Assembly (NCBI GenBank): GCA_016929395.1
Contig: JAFGIX010000088.1
Span: 1 to 41,093, forward strand
DNA length: 41,093 nt
Direction of reading: 5' to 3'
Origin: Candidatus Zymogenus saltonus
GTDB taxonomy: Bacteria; Desulfobacterota; Zymogenia; Zymogenales; Zymogenaceae
Positions 16,182 through 23,641 of this stretch are shown here, in pieces. The notes below the pieces were generated by a model, which saw only the letters and a list, made by a program, of their open reading frames with translations, searched no databases and was not told the DNA's origin. Position numbers and translations under genes: made by a program. The first letter of the stretch is position 1. Each line of letters begins with the position of its first letter.

Positions 16182-16245
16182 CAGGGGAGGTTGAAGGAGT
16201 AAATTCGTGAGATTTTATAATATATACTATTTTCAGGAGGCTGAA

Positions 16246-16617
16246 ATGAAGAAAAGAATCGTTTTAGTTCTGATGTTGTCGATAGTCTTATCCTTTTCAA
16301 TTCCCCTATTTGCCGTCGAGATAGAAGATGCCTGCATGAAGGGGGAGCCGTTCACCAAAGGGATTCTTCTTCAGGACGATAGGGACTATATGATCGTAAC
16401 CGATCTCGGAATGGATTTGAAGGTCGATATCATACAGCAGCTGGAAGGGCAGACCACAGAAGGCAAGGTCGTCTGGACGACTACGGATAGCGGCAGTTTC
16501 ACGTTCAGGCCGCCCCTCACATCATACCACATCATCAAGGTGACAAACTCATCGGACAACGTGAGGACGTTCAACATCAGAATTGAAGAGAAGCCGGCAG
16601 ATAAATATCTCAGGTGA
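16246..16617 (+). CDS. Small secreted protein of unknown function
   Basis: The start at 16246 (site CAGGAGG) gives 123 residues; a frame 39 bases longer has no ribosome site. Residues 1-24 (MKKRIVLVLMLSIVLSFSIP then LFAV) are a signal peptide. The mature part of about 100 residues alternates beta-type strands (YMIVTDLGMDLKVDIIQQLE, KVVWTTTDSGSFTFRPPLTS, YHIIKVTNSSDNVRTFNIRI) and looks like a small beta-sandwich. There is one Cys near its start. No family is recognised. It lies 44 bases before the flavodiiron gene, so both may share the promoter. Confidence 0.65.
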   Translation: MKKRIVLVLMLSIVLSFSIPLFAVEIEDACMKGEPFTKGILLQDDRDYMIVTDLGMDLKVDIIQQLEGQTTEGKVVWTTTDSGSFTFRPPLTSYHIIKVTNSSDNVRTFNIRIEEKPADKYLR

Positions 16618-16661
16618 TACCTCATTCATTTTTAGAGTGTTAATTTTAGTGGAGTTTTTCC

Positions 16662-17852
16662 ATGTCAGTAATTGAGATCGTACCGAATATCTACTGGATC
16701 GGCGTAAACGACAGGACAACAGACCTCTTCGAGGGGATCTGGCCCATAACCGATGTGGGTATAGTAAACAACGCCTACTTCATCGACGACGAGAAGAAGG
16801 CGATCGTAGAGTCATCAAAGGCGTTCCAGACGGAAGACCTGCTAAACAAGATTGCGGAGATAGCAAGTCCCCCGGAGATAGACTATGTGATAATAAACCA
16901 CATGGAGCCGGATCACACCGGGGCCTTGGCCAGGCTGGCGGATGCCGCCCCGAAGGCGGTCTTCGTCGGGACCGAGCGCACGAAGGGCCTCCTTGAGGCG
17001 TTTTACGGAATCACCGAAAGGGTGGTGACCGTAGCGGACGGCGAGGAGCTGTCTCTTGGATCGCGCACGCTGAAGTTCTTCCACACGCCTATGGTCCACT
17101 GGCCCGAGACTATGATGACCCTGGAGACAAAAGACGGCGTCCTTTTTTCCTGTGACGGGTTCGGCGGGTACGGGGCGATCGAGGATAACATCTTCGACGA
17201 GACCTGCTCCGATATCGACTACTACGAAAAGGAGTCGCTTCGCTATTACACCAACATCGTGACCAAGTTCAGCGGTATGGTTACGAAGGCGATCGACAAG
17301 CTGTCGTCCGTCCCCGTCAAGATCATCGCGCCCTCCCACGGCCTGATCTGGAAGAAGGAGCCGGGACGGATCATAGACCTATATAAGAAGTGGGCGTCGT
17401 ACGGGGTAGGAGAGGGGGAGAGGGGAATAACCGTGATTCACGGGTCGATGTACGGCAACACCGACATGATGCTCGACGTCGTGATCGAGGCGTTGAAAAA
17501 GTCCGGGATCCCCTTCGAGGCCTTTGACGCCTCCCGGACCCATGTCAGCTACGTGCTTCCCTCCCTCCTGACGAGGTCGGGCGTCGTTATCGGCGCCCCG
17601 ACCTATGAGGCGGGGCTTTTCGTGCCGGTGGCCCATATCCTCGACATGGCGGCCAGGAAGGGGATTAAGAACAAGAAACTCTTTCGGTTCGGCAGCTACG
17701 GCTGGTCCGGCGGGGCCGAGCGGGAGCTGAAAAAGTTCATCGACGACCTGAAGTGGGAGCTTACAGACAGCTTCGAGTTCAACGGCAGGCCCACCGAAGA
17801 AGACCTGAAAAAAGGGGCTGATCTGGCGAAGATGTTCGCTGAGGGCCTCTAA
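16662..17852 (+). CDS. Flavodiiron protein (oxygen/NO reductase, FprA type)
   Basis: This 396-residue two-domain protein reduces oxygen to water or NO to N2O in the cytoplasm of anaerobes. Residues 1-250 form a metallo-beta-lactamase-type diiron domain with all ligands: His80, Glu82, Asp84 (HMEPDH), His146, Asp165 and His226. Residues 255-396 form a flavodoxin domain whose FMN loop is HGSMYGNTDMM. There is no rubredoxin tail, so electrons come from a separate rubredoxin or similar carrier, not seen here. The ribosome site is weak. A decayed copy of its last 70 codons lies at 20422-20643. Confidence 0.92.
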   Translation: MSVIEIVPNIYWIGVNDRTTDLFEGIWPITDVGIVNNAYFIDDEKKAIVESSKAFQTEDLLNKIAEIASPPEIDYVIINHMEPDHTGALARLADAAPKAVFVGTERTKGLLEAFYGITERVVTVADGEELSLGSRTLKFFHTPMVHWPETMMTLETKDGVLFSCDGFGGYGAIEDNIFDETCSDIDYYEKESLRYYTNIVTKFSGMVTKAIDKLSSVPVKIIAPSHGLIWKKEPGRIIDLYKKWASYGVGEGERGITVIHGSMYGNTDMMLDVVIEALKKSGIPFEAFDASRTHVSYVLPSLLTRSGVVIGAPTYEAGLFVPVAHILDMAARKGIKNKKLFRFGSYGWSGGAERELKKFIDDLKWELTDSFEFNGRPTEEDLKKGADLAKMFAEGL

Positions 17853-17928
17853 GAAGAGCGGACATTGCTTGAGCTGTGCTCGTTGTTTGATGTTATATCA
17901 TATCCATAGCGAGAGAGGAGGTTGAAAG

Positions 17929-19284
17929 ATGGGCGATACCTATCACGAGAGCTCGCGGGAGATTCCCGTTTTCGATTCGGTCGACGTAATCGTTTGCGGA
18001 GGGGGCACCTCCGGTATATTCGCCGCCCTTGCCGCCGCAAGGGGGGGAGCTGAGACGTTTCTCATAGAAAAAGAGGGATTTCTCGGCGGGACGGCGACCT
18101 CGTATCTGGTCAACCCGCTCCCGGAGATGATGGGAAAGGGGGGCCTCATAGGGGAGTTCATGGACAGGATGGCGGAGTTGGGCGGGTACGTGAAACACGA
18201 CCCGGCGGACGTCGTGTACGATTTTTCCTTGGCAAACACCTACGACGTAGAGCTTTTCAAGGACGTGGCGCTTGAGATGCTCAACGATGCGGGGGTCAAG
18301 ATACTCCTTCACACGATGGCCGTGAGATCGATTTTGGAAGAGGGTACTATCAAAGGGATCATAGTTGAAAACAAGTCGGGGAGGCAGGCGGTGATGGGAA
18401 AGAGGGCCATCGACTGCACCGGCGACGGGGACGTCTCCGCGTTTTCCGGCGCACCCTTCGAGAAGGGGAGAAAGAAGGACGGGTTGATGCCCTCGGTGTC
18501 GCTTCTCTTTCACCTCCAGAATGAGGGGAAGCTTAAGGACAACCCTGCAATCCCGGTGGGGGGGATATTTCTCCTGGCGCCGGTTCTGATGGGGCTCGCC
18601 AGGGAGAAGGGGATAGACTATGAGATCCCCTACGATGCGAGCTTCCTCGTCCCGATGCCGGTGAGCCGCGGGAGGCTCCTTGTCAACCTGGCCCACGTGA
18701 AAAACGTCGACGGCACGAAGGCGGAAGACCTGACAAGGGCGCACATCGCCTTAAGAAAGCAGATCAGGGAGGCGGTGGATTTATTGAAGAACCACCCCTA
18801 CTTCCAGGACGCGTACGTTGCCACAACAGCGACCAACATCTATGTGAGGGAGACGAGGCGGATCACGGGCGAGTACGTCATAACCGAGGAGGACGCACTG
18901 TCCGGGAGGAGCTTTGAAGACGCGGTCGCATCGTGCCGCTATATGATAGATGTCCACCCAATAGACGACACTGAGGTAGGGAGATACGACAACCACCCCC
19001 CCTTCGACATCCCGTACAGGAGCCTCGTCCCGCTGAAGGTGGAAAACCTCCTGATGGCCGGAAGGTGCGTATCGAGCGACAGGGTTGCCCAGTCCGCCCT
19101 GAGGATAAGCGGCACCTGCATGAGCACCGGCGAGGCGGCGGGGACGGCGGCGGCCCTCTCCGTGGTGGAGGGCCTCTCCCCGAGGGAGCTGGACGGCAAG
19201 CTCGTTAAAACCCTCCTCGAGAAGAACGGGGTAAACATAAGGCCGGACGAGAGCCGGATGCCGAAGAAGTGCATGCTCGATTGA
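17929..19284 (+). CDS. FAD-dependent oxidoreductase (FAD_oxidored family)
   Basis: This 451-residue protein opens with an FAD-binding Rossmann motif, VIVCGGGTSGIFAALAAARGG, and the following IEKEGFLGGTAT, which is typical of the PF12831 family. A second nucleotide-contact segment near the C-terminus is VENLLMAGRCVSSDRVAQSA, followed by GEAAGTAAALSV. No Cys cluster for Fe-S centres or membrane segment is seen, so it is a soluble flavoenzyme with unknown substrate. The ribosome site GAGAGGAGG is strong. It lies 76 bases after the flavodiiron protein and may be co-transcribed. A role as electron donor to it is possible but unsupported. Confidence 0.82.
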   Translation: MGDTYHESSREIPVFDSVDVIVCGGGTSGIFAALAAARGGAETFLIEKEGFLGGTATSYLVNPLPEMMGKGGLIGEFMDRMAELGGYVKHDPADVVYDFSLANTYDVELFKDVALEMLNDAGVKILLHTMAVRSILEEGTIKGIIVENKSGRQAVMGKRAIDCTGDGDVSAFSGAPFEKGRKKDGLMPSVSLLFHLQNEGKLKDNPAIPVGGIFLLAPVLMGLAREKGIDYEIPYDASFLVPMPVSRGRLLVNLAHVKNVDGTKAEDLTRAHIALRKQIREAVDLLKNHPYFQDAYVATTATNIYVRETRRITGEYVITEEDALSGRSFEDAVASCRYMIDVHPIDDTEVGRYDNHPPFDIPYRSLVPLKVENLLMAGRCVSSDRVAQSALRISGTCMSTGEAAGTAAALSVVEGLSPRELDGKLVKTLLEKNGVNIRPDESRMPKKCMLD

Positions 19285-19364
19285 GGATTCGAGATTAATT
19301 CCTCTCCTGTTGTTGAACCGGTTTGTGGGGTTGTCCGAACAGTTGAGGGGGGTAAGCAATATTT

Positions 19365-19387
19365 TAATTAAGGGCGCGCCCAGCCCT
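19365..19387. other. Hairpin before the radical SAM gene
   Basis: TAAGGGC pairs with GCCCTTA around GCGCCCA. No T run follows, so it is either a weak terminator or an operator. Confidence 0.35.
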
Positions 19388-19429
19388 TAGACACATTCTA
19401 ATACTTAAACAGAGGAGATACCTTATACC

Positions 19430-20353
19430 ATGAGTTACATCTTCGGCCCCGTCCCATCCCGACGTCTCGGACGTTCCCTCGGGATTGACCTCGTCCCGTT
19501 CAAGACCTGCACGTACGACTGCATCTACTGCCAGCTCGGGGCGACCACCAACCGCACGATGGAGAGGGGGGAGTGGTTTCCCTTAGACAAGATAGTATCG
19601 GAGTTGAAGGAGAAGCTTGATACAAGGCCCGACTACATCACCCTCAGCGGGTCGGGGGAGCCGACGCTTTACTCGAGAATCGGCGATCTCATAGAGGCGA
19701 TTCGTTTGATGACCGATGTCCCGGTCGCCGTCCTGACGAACGGCTCGCTTCTGTGGCAAAAGGAGGTTCGCCGGGGGCTGATCGATGCGAATCTCGTGAT
19801 CCCGTCGTTGGACGCCGGCGACGCCTCGACCTTCGAGGCGGTCAACAGGCCGGTTGACGGCATTGACTTTGAGGAGATGGTGGAAGGCCTTGTCACCTTC
19901 AGGTCGGAGCACAAAGGTGACCTCTGGCTGGAGGTGTTTTTGCTGGACGGCTACAACGCGGCCGTGGACGACGTTAAAAAGATCGCCGCCCACGCCCTGA
20001 AGATCGGGCCGGACCGCGTTCAGCTCAATACCGTGACACGGCCCCCGTCCGAGGAATATGCCCTGGCCGTTAATCAAAATCGAATGAAGGAGCTCGCGAA
20101 GCTGTTTGAGCCTCAGGCCGAGGTTATCGCGGACTTCCGGTCGATTCATAAGGAGGCGGATTTTGCCTCAACCCGGGAAGATATTGTAAAGATGCTTCAG
20201 AGGCGCCCGTGCACGACGGCCGACATTGCGGACGGGCTGGGGATCCACAGAAACGAGGTGGTTAAATATATCGAAGAGCTCTTCGAGAGGGGGCTGCTGG
20301 AGCAAAAGAGGGTGGGGGAAAAGGTCTACTATTTCGCCGATACAAATTCTTGA
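19430..20353 (+). CDS. Radical SAM protein (COG0731 type) with winged-helix tail
   Basis: This 307-residue enzyme has the radical SAM cluster motif CTYDCIYC (Cys27, Cys31, Cys34) after the family signature FGPVPSRRLGRSLGIDLVPF. The SAM-binding GSGEPT lies in the second strand. These are features of COG0731, a group related to the tRNA wyosine enzyme TYW1, although its bacterial members have no proven role. Residues about 245-305 form a winged helix (LQRRPCTTADIADGLGIHRNEVVKYIEELFERGLLE), suggesting nucleic-acid contact. A ribosome site GAGGAG lies about 13 bases before the ATG. Its neighbours are redox genes. Confidence 0.85.
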   Translation: MSYIFGPVPSRRLGRSLGIDLVPFKTCTYDCIYCQLGATTNRTMERGEWFPLDKIVSELKEKLDTRPDYITLSGSGEPTLYSRIGDLIEAIRLMTDVPVAVLTNGSLLWQKEVRRGLIDANLVIPSLDAGDASTFEAVNRPVDGIDFEEMVEGLVTFRSEHKGDLWLEVFLLDGYNAAVDDVKKIAAHALKIGPDRVQLNTVTRPPSEEYALAVNQNRMKELAKLFEPQAEVIADFRSIHKEADFASTREDIVKMLQRRPCTTADIADGLGIHRNEVVKYIEELFERGLLEQKRVGEKVYYFADTNS

Positions 20354-20421
20354 TCCGGCGGGCCGTTCAAGGAGCGCCGGGGCGTCCAATAATGGGACTT
20401 CTTTAAGATTCCAGGACTTTC

Positions 20422-20643
20422 GCTCATTTCCTCAATGATGCGGGTAAAAAAGGGATAAGAAATAAGAAAAATTTTCGGTCCGAAAGCTACGGCTTGTCCA
20501 GCAAGTCCGAGCGGGAGATCAAGAGATTCATCGATTATTTGAAGTGAAAGCTGATATTACGTTTTGCATTCAACAAAGGACTTACAGATGAAGATTTGAA
20601 AAGAGGAACAAATCTGGTTAAAAAATTTGCTGAAGGTATCTAA
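20422..20643 (+). pseudogene. Decayed C-terminal copy of the flavodiiron protein
   Basis: The frame encodes AHFLNDAGKKGIRNKKNFRS, then ESYGLSSKSEREIKRFIDYLK, a TGA, and KLILRFAFNKGLTDEDLKRG followed by TNLVKKFAEGI and a stop. This aligns end to end with the last part of the flavodiiron protein at 16662-17852 (VAHILDMAARKGIKNKK to LAKMFAEGL). The internal TGA sits where the intact protein has Trp (KWEL), so it is a nonsense mutation, not a selenocysteine site. There is no start and nothing upstream matches. It is a remnant of a second flavodiiron gene, more AT-rich than the intact one. Confidence 0.8.
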
Positions 20644-20672
20644 AAAGACGCTTTTAAGAAGGAGGGATAAAT

Positions 20673-21209
20673 ATGAAACCAATAGGGCCTCTAATGCACG
20701 AACATCGTCTTATTGAGCGAATGATCGCAATTATTGGAAGGGAAAAAGAACGTATCACGGCGACTAACACTCTAAACGCCGTCTTAATCGATACAGTGGT
20801 CGATTTTATAAGAATATACGCAGACAAAACACATCATGGGAAAGAGGAGGATATTCTTTTTCGTGATCTGCTGAAGAAGAAAATGACGCCGGATCACGAG
20901 AAAATAATGCAGGAGTTGATTGATGAACACAAGTTCGCCCGTAAGGTAACGGGGGATCTGGTTCAGGCAAAAGAGAACTATTTAAAGGATGGCAAAGAGC
21001 ATGATTTAGATGTAATTGTTGGGCACTTAAACACGCTAATCGAATTCTATCCCGAGCATATAAGGAAGGAGGATAAAGATTTCTTCTTCCCAATTTTGGA
21101 TTACTTTACAAAGGAAGAGCAGGATGCCATGCTCAAAGAGTTCGATGAATTCGATAGAAATATGATCCACATGAAATATAAGTCAGTAGTTGAAACTTAT
21201 GAAAAATAG
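20673..21209 (+). CDS. Hemerythrin-domain protein
   Basis: This 178-residue four-helix protein has the ligand pattern of a diiron hemerythrin-like domain. The candidates are His9/His11 (MHEHR), His54-His55 with Glu58-59 (THHGKEED), His75, His86 (IDEHKFAR) and His129 with Glu133/Asp134 (PEHIRKEDKDFFFP). It lacks a partner domain. Such proteins bind or sense oxygen, or protect and repair iron centres. The ribosome site AAGGAGG is strong. Its place after the flavodiiron remnant and at the end of the oxygen-defence island fits a role in oxygen handling. Confidence 0.85.
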   Translation: MKPIGPLMHEHRLIERMIAIIGREKERITATNTLNAVLIDTVVDFIRIYADKTHHGKEEDILFRDLLKKKMTPDHEKIMQELIDEHKFARKVTGDLVQAKENYLKDGKEHDLDVIVGHLNTLIEFYPEHIRKEDKDFFFPILDYFTKEEQDAMLKEFDEFDRNMIHMKYKSVVETYEK

Positions 21210-21558
21210 TTTTCAACGGTCAGGAGTTGTATTGACAATAGGTTTCCCCGATTTTCAATAATGCCAAATTTTATTTTTCGGATTCAATTCGTTAATAGAA
21301 CAGCTCGATTGAAGACTGTTCTGTTGTTGTCCTGTAATAGAGCGGTTATCAAAGACTGTCGTTTTGTTTCTATATAAATGAATAGCCATCCCCATTCTCG
21401 TGCAAACCGATTTTTGATTCTCACGGACGCTTCTTTGCCTTGGCAGCGAGAAGAGGCATAATCCAATCATAAAAATCCACCTTTTTATTGTTCATAAAGT
21501 GGCGCTTGTAAGTCCAGTTTATCGACCTTAAAAAAATCAAAGTACCGCCATTTTTTTC
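21210..21558. other. Intergenic stretch, one hairpin
   Basis: No good gene is seen. AGAACAG (21297-21303) and CTGTTCT (21316-21322) form a 7-bp hairpin with a 12-nt loop and no T run. Minus-strand frames here lack ribosome sites. One contains FAREWGW, which faintly recalls an integron-integrase motif. Confidence 0.35.
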
Positions 21559-21587
21559 TTGACATATTTTATATAGTGAAGTAGTAT
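21559..21587 (+). promoter_or_regulatory. Promoter of the marR gene
   Basis: TTGACA (21559-21564) and TAGTAT (21582-21587) are 17 bases apart. The start of transcription, near 21594, falls inside the palindrome that follows. Confidence 0.7.
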
Positions 21588-21606
21588 TTTAGTTAGACTA
21601 ACTAAA
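21588..21606. promoter_or_regulatory. MarR operator, copy 1
   Basis: TTAGTTAGACTAACTAA (21589-21605) is a perfect palindrome around a central A, extended by one more pair on each side. It directly follows the -10 box. The same 17 bases recur at 22087-22103. Confidence 0.8.
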
Positions 21607-21609
21607 TAT

Positions 21610-22068
21610 ATGGTCGCAACGATGGAATTTATACAGCTCCTTATAAGGATAAACGAGATCGTCCACGCCTCAATGAGGCGGTTCAAGGAGGAGATCATCG
21701 GGGGGGGCGACTACCCGGAAGTCACGGTAAACCAGCTTATATACCTCGAGGCGATATTCCAGCTGGGGAGCCCCACGGTGAGCGAGCTGGCCGATCACCT
21801 GAAGGTGTCGAAGGCGTCGGCCAGCGTGGGGATCGGAAAGCTGATCAAGAGCGGGCTGGCAGATAAGACGATATCGCTTCAAGACCGGAGGATTCACCAT
21901 ATAAGCCTCTCCGGCGATGGGAAGAGGCTTATCGAGGCGGAGGTGAGGGCGCTCACCGAATTCTCGGAGAGGGTCAGGGGGGCGCTCTCGGACGATGAGG
22001 CGAAGGTGCTGATCGAGATATTCAAAAAGATACTCTCTAACTACAATGGTTCTAATAATAAGGACTGA
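21610..22068 (+). CDS. MarR-family transcriptional regulator
   Basis: This protein of up to 152 residues has the MarR winged helix-turn-helix. The helix-turn-helix is SPTVSELADHLKVSKASASVGIGKLIKSGL and the wing is TISLQDRRIHHISLSGDGKRL, with the conserved Asp-Arg. Terminal helices would dimerise. The ATG at 21610 lies about 16 nt from the predicted transcript start and has no clear ribosome site; the ATG at 21622 is an alternative. Identical palindromes before this gene and before the next one strongly suggest that it represses both. The inducer is unknown. Confidence 0.88.
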   Translation: MVATMEFIQLLIRINEIVHASMRRFKEEIIGGGDYPEVTVNQLIYLEAIFQLGSPTVSELADHLKVSKASASVGIGKLIKSGLADKTISLQDRRIHHISLSGDGKRLIEAEVRALTEFSERVRGALSDDEAKVLIEIFKKILSNYNGSNNKD

Positions 22069-22086
22069 TTTTTTTTAAGGCAAATG

Positions 22087-22103
22087 TTAGTTAGACTAAC
22101 TAA
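22087..22103. promoter_or_regulatory. MarR operator, copy 2
   Basis: The second exact copy of TTAGTTAGACTAACTAA lies 4 bases before the AGGAGG-type site of the membrane protein gene and 14 bases before its ATG. Confidence 0.8.
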
Positions 22104-22117
22104 AAAGGAGGCAAAAT

Positions 22118-22558
22118 ATGGAAAAAGTGGAAAAAGTGGAAAATGTGGACAGAAGAATCTTGTGGCTGAGGATAAGCTACTGGGTCGGGGCGATCCTCGA
22201 CGGGCTATGGGTGGTTCCCATGTATTTTCCGAGACTGGGGGCGAGAATCTACGGGATCGAGGACTTAACCTTCGGGGGCGACTTCAGGTATGCGCTGGCT
22301 ATTGGCGCGGCGCTCATGCTCGGCTGGACGTTTCTCCTCATATGGGCGGACAGGAAACCGGTGCAGAGGCGGGGGGTCCTGCTCCTCACGATATTTCCGG
22401 TAAAGGTCGGGTTGGACCTGGCGAACATATATCTTTTCGTCTACGGTTACGCCACCGTTAAGGGTATGCTCCCCTCATGGATATTGTCGTTTCTCCTCTA
22501 TGTCCTGTTTATATACAGCTACGTTAATTCGAGGAGTCTGGTTGAAAAGAAGGGCTGA
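22118..22558 (+). CDS. Four-helix membrane protein controlled with marR
   Basis: This 146-residue protein has four membrane segments: SYWVGAILDGLWVVPMYFP, YALAIGAALMLGWTFLLIW, VLLLTIFPVKVGLDLANIYL and GMLPSWILSFLLYVLFIYSY. A short charged start (MEKVEKVENVDRRIL) precedes them. The name of its family is not clear to me; small proteins of this layout occur beside MarR or TetR regulators in many bacteria. The ribosome site AAAAAGGAGG is strong. The operator immediately upstream points to MarR control. A terminator hairpin overlaps the stop codon. Confidence 0.7.
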   Translation: MEKVEKVENVDRRILWLRISYWVGAILDGLWVVPMYFPRLGARIYGIEDLTFGGDFRYALAIGAALMLGWTFLLIWADRKPVQRRGVLLLTIFPVKVGLDLANIYLFVYGYATVKGMLPSWILSFLLYVLFIYSYVNSRSLVEKKG

Positions 22559-22577
22559 TTGGTGATTCAGCCTTTTT
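22551..22577 (+). terminator. Terminator overlapping the stop codon
   Basis: GGCTGA (22552-22557) pairs with TCAGCC (22567-22572) and is followed by TTTTT. The stop codon TGA is inside the left arm. Confidence 0.75.
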
Positions 22578-22687
22578 ACTGGATATGGATTAGGCCCCCC
22601 GTTGGAGCAGACAGACTAATTAAATTCGAGCATCACCTTAAAAGCTGGTTATACTGATAGGACATCCTTGAGTAAAAGACTTTTTTA

Positions 22688-22760
22688 GGGCAAACTGTTT
22701 CGGATTTTCGCGAGCGTTCCTTTTCAATGATAAAAAACGCGGATCCCAAACAGTTTGCCC
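22688..22760. repeat. Long inverted repeat between convergent genes
   Basis: GGGCAAACTGTTT (22688-22700) is perfectly repeated in inverted form at 22748-22760, followed by CTTTTTG. Inside, GCGTT and AACGC can pair as a second stem. It may be a bidirectional terminator or part of a small RNA. Confidence 0.7.
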
Positions 22761-22846
22761 CTTTTTGTGATTCCTAAAAACTGCACAAATATGTTGACTT
22801 TAGCTTTCCGTTTAAGCTGCTTATACCCGTAATCAAAAGTCTCAAC

Positions 22847-23431
22847 CTAATCCATTTGCTGCTGCTCTTCTTCCTTGGCGCCGTCGCCGTTTCCGGTGTC
22901 GCCGTCATCGCCGCCCGTATCGACGTTGTTTACGTTCATCACGGCCGTGACCGGGCTTGACTTCAGCTTGTCTATCTCGGCAAGGGGTATCCATTTGCCC
23001 GTCGGCAGTGTGTGTACCTTACCATTCTTGAAGACCACTAACTTGTCGAACCTGACTGAGCCCTTGTTCAACGTCCCGTTGACCGGGTCCTTGTAGTAGA
23101 TGTCATCCATCATGAGGATATTGACCATATCCCCCTTTACCTTCGCCTTCCCGACAAACCTCGTGTCCACGCCCCCGATCTTTAGCTCTTCGGACTTTGC
23201 GTTTCCCTCCCTAAGGAGTCCCCTCCAGGCGTTTGACGCCTCATCGCCCGAAAGCGTCCCGGCGTTGACCTCATCCACGAACTTGGTTACGGAATCCGAG
23301 TCGACAAGGTAGCACCTGATCTCCAGCGAGTAGAGACTCACCACCTTCGACCCGGCGCCCAGGGCGCTTCCGACCAGGGCAATGGAGAGCGCCATCGCCG
23401 TAATAACAAAACTTAATATTAATCTCTTCAT
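22847..23431 (-). CDS. Secreted protein of unknown function
   Basis: This 194-residue protein starts MKRLILSFVITAMALSIALV and has a Sec signal peptide, with likely cleavage after ALG or GAG near residue 25. The mature part has one Cys and a predicted mix of beta strands, including VDTRFVGKAKVKGDMVNILM and GSVRFDKLVVFKNGKVHTLP. The C-terminus (residues about 168-194) is a disordered run of Gly, Asp, Glu and Gln. The ribosome site GGGGG precedes the ATG and a promoter lies upstream. No family is recognised. Confidence 0.65.
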   Translation of the reverse strand: MKRLILSFVITAMALSIALVGSALGAGSKVVSLYSLEIRCYLVDSDSVTKFVDEVNAGTLSGDEASNAWRGLLREGNAKSEELKIGGVDTRFVGKAKVKGDMVNILMMDDIYYKDPVNGTLNKGSVRFDKLVVFKNGKVHTLPTGKWIPLAEIDKLKSSPVTAVMNVNNVDTGGDDGDTGNGDGAKEEEQQQMD

Positions 23432-23470
23432 TTTTTAACCCCCAAATAATTGATAACACGACTTAATTTC

Positions 23471-23499
23471 AGAATACTACGAAAATGGTCAGAAGTCAA
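23471..23499 (-). promoter_or_regulatory. Promoter of the secreted protein gene
   Basis: On the minus strand, TTGACT (23499-23494) and TATTCT (23476-23471) are 17 bases apart. Confidence 0.6.
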
Positions 23500-23641
23500 T
23501 AGGAGGCAATTAAAACCGCGAGATAAATCTTGGTTAAGGATGGGTTGATATTTTTGTCTATAAAGCCAGGAAGGATATAAGCGGAGAAATTATCTTAAAG
23601 TGGTGGATTGTTGTACTGAAGAAAAGAGATTCTTTATCCAA

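Noticed and set aside
19364-19380. TTAATTAA next to GGCGCGCC, looking like a cloning linker
   Set aside because: The flanks are ordinary genomic DNA on both sides with intact gene order and no vector sequence. Two rare-cutter sites side by side can occur by chance.
20536-20570. TGA inside the flavodiiron-like fragment as a possible selenocysteine codon
   Set aside because: The intact copy has Trp at this site, the fragment has no start, and no good hairpin follows, so it is a simple nonsense change.
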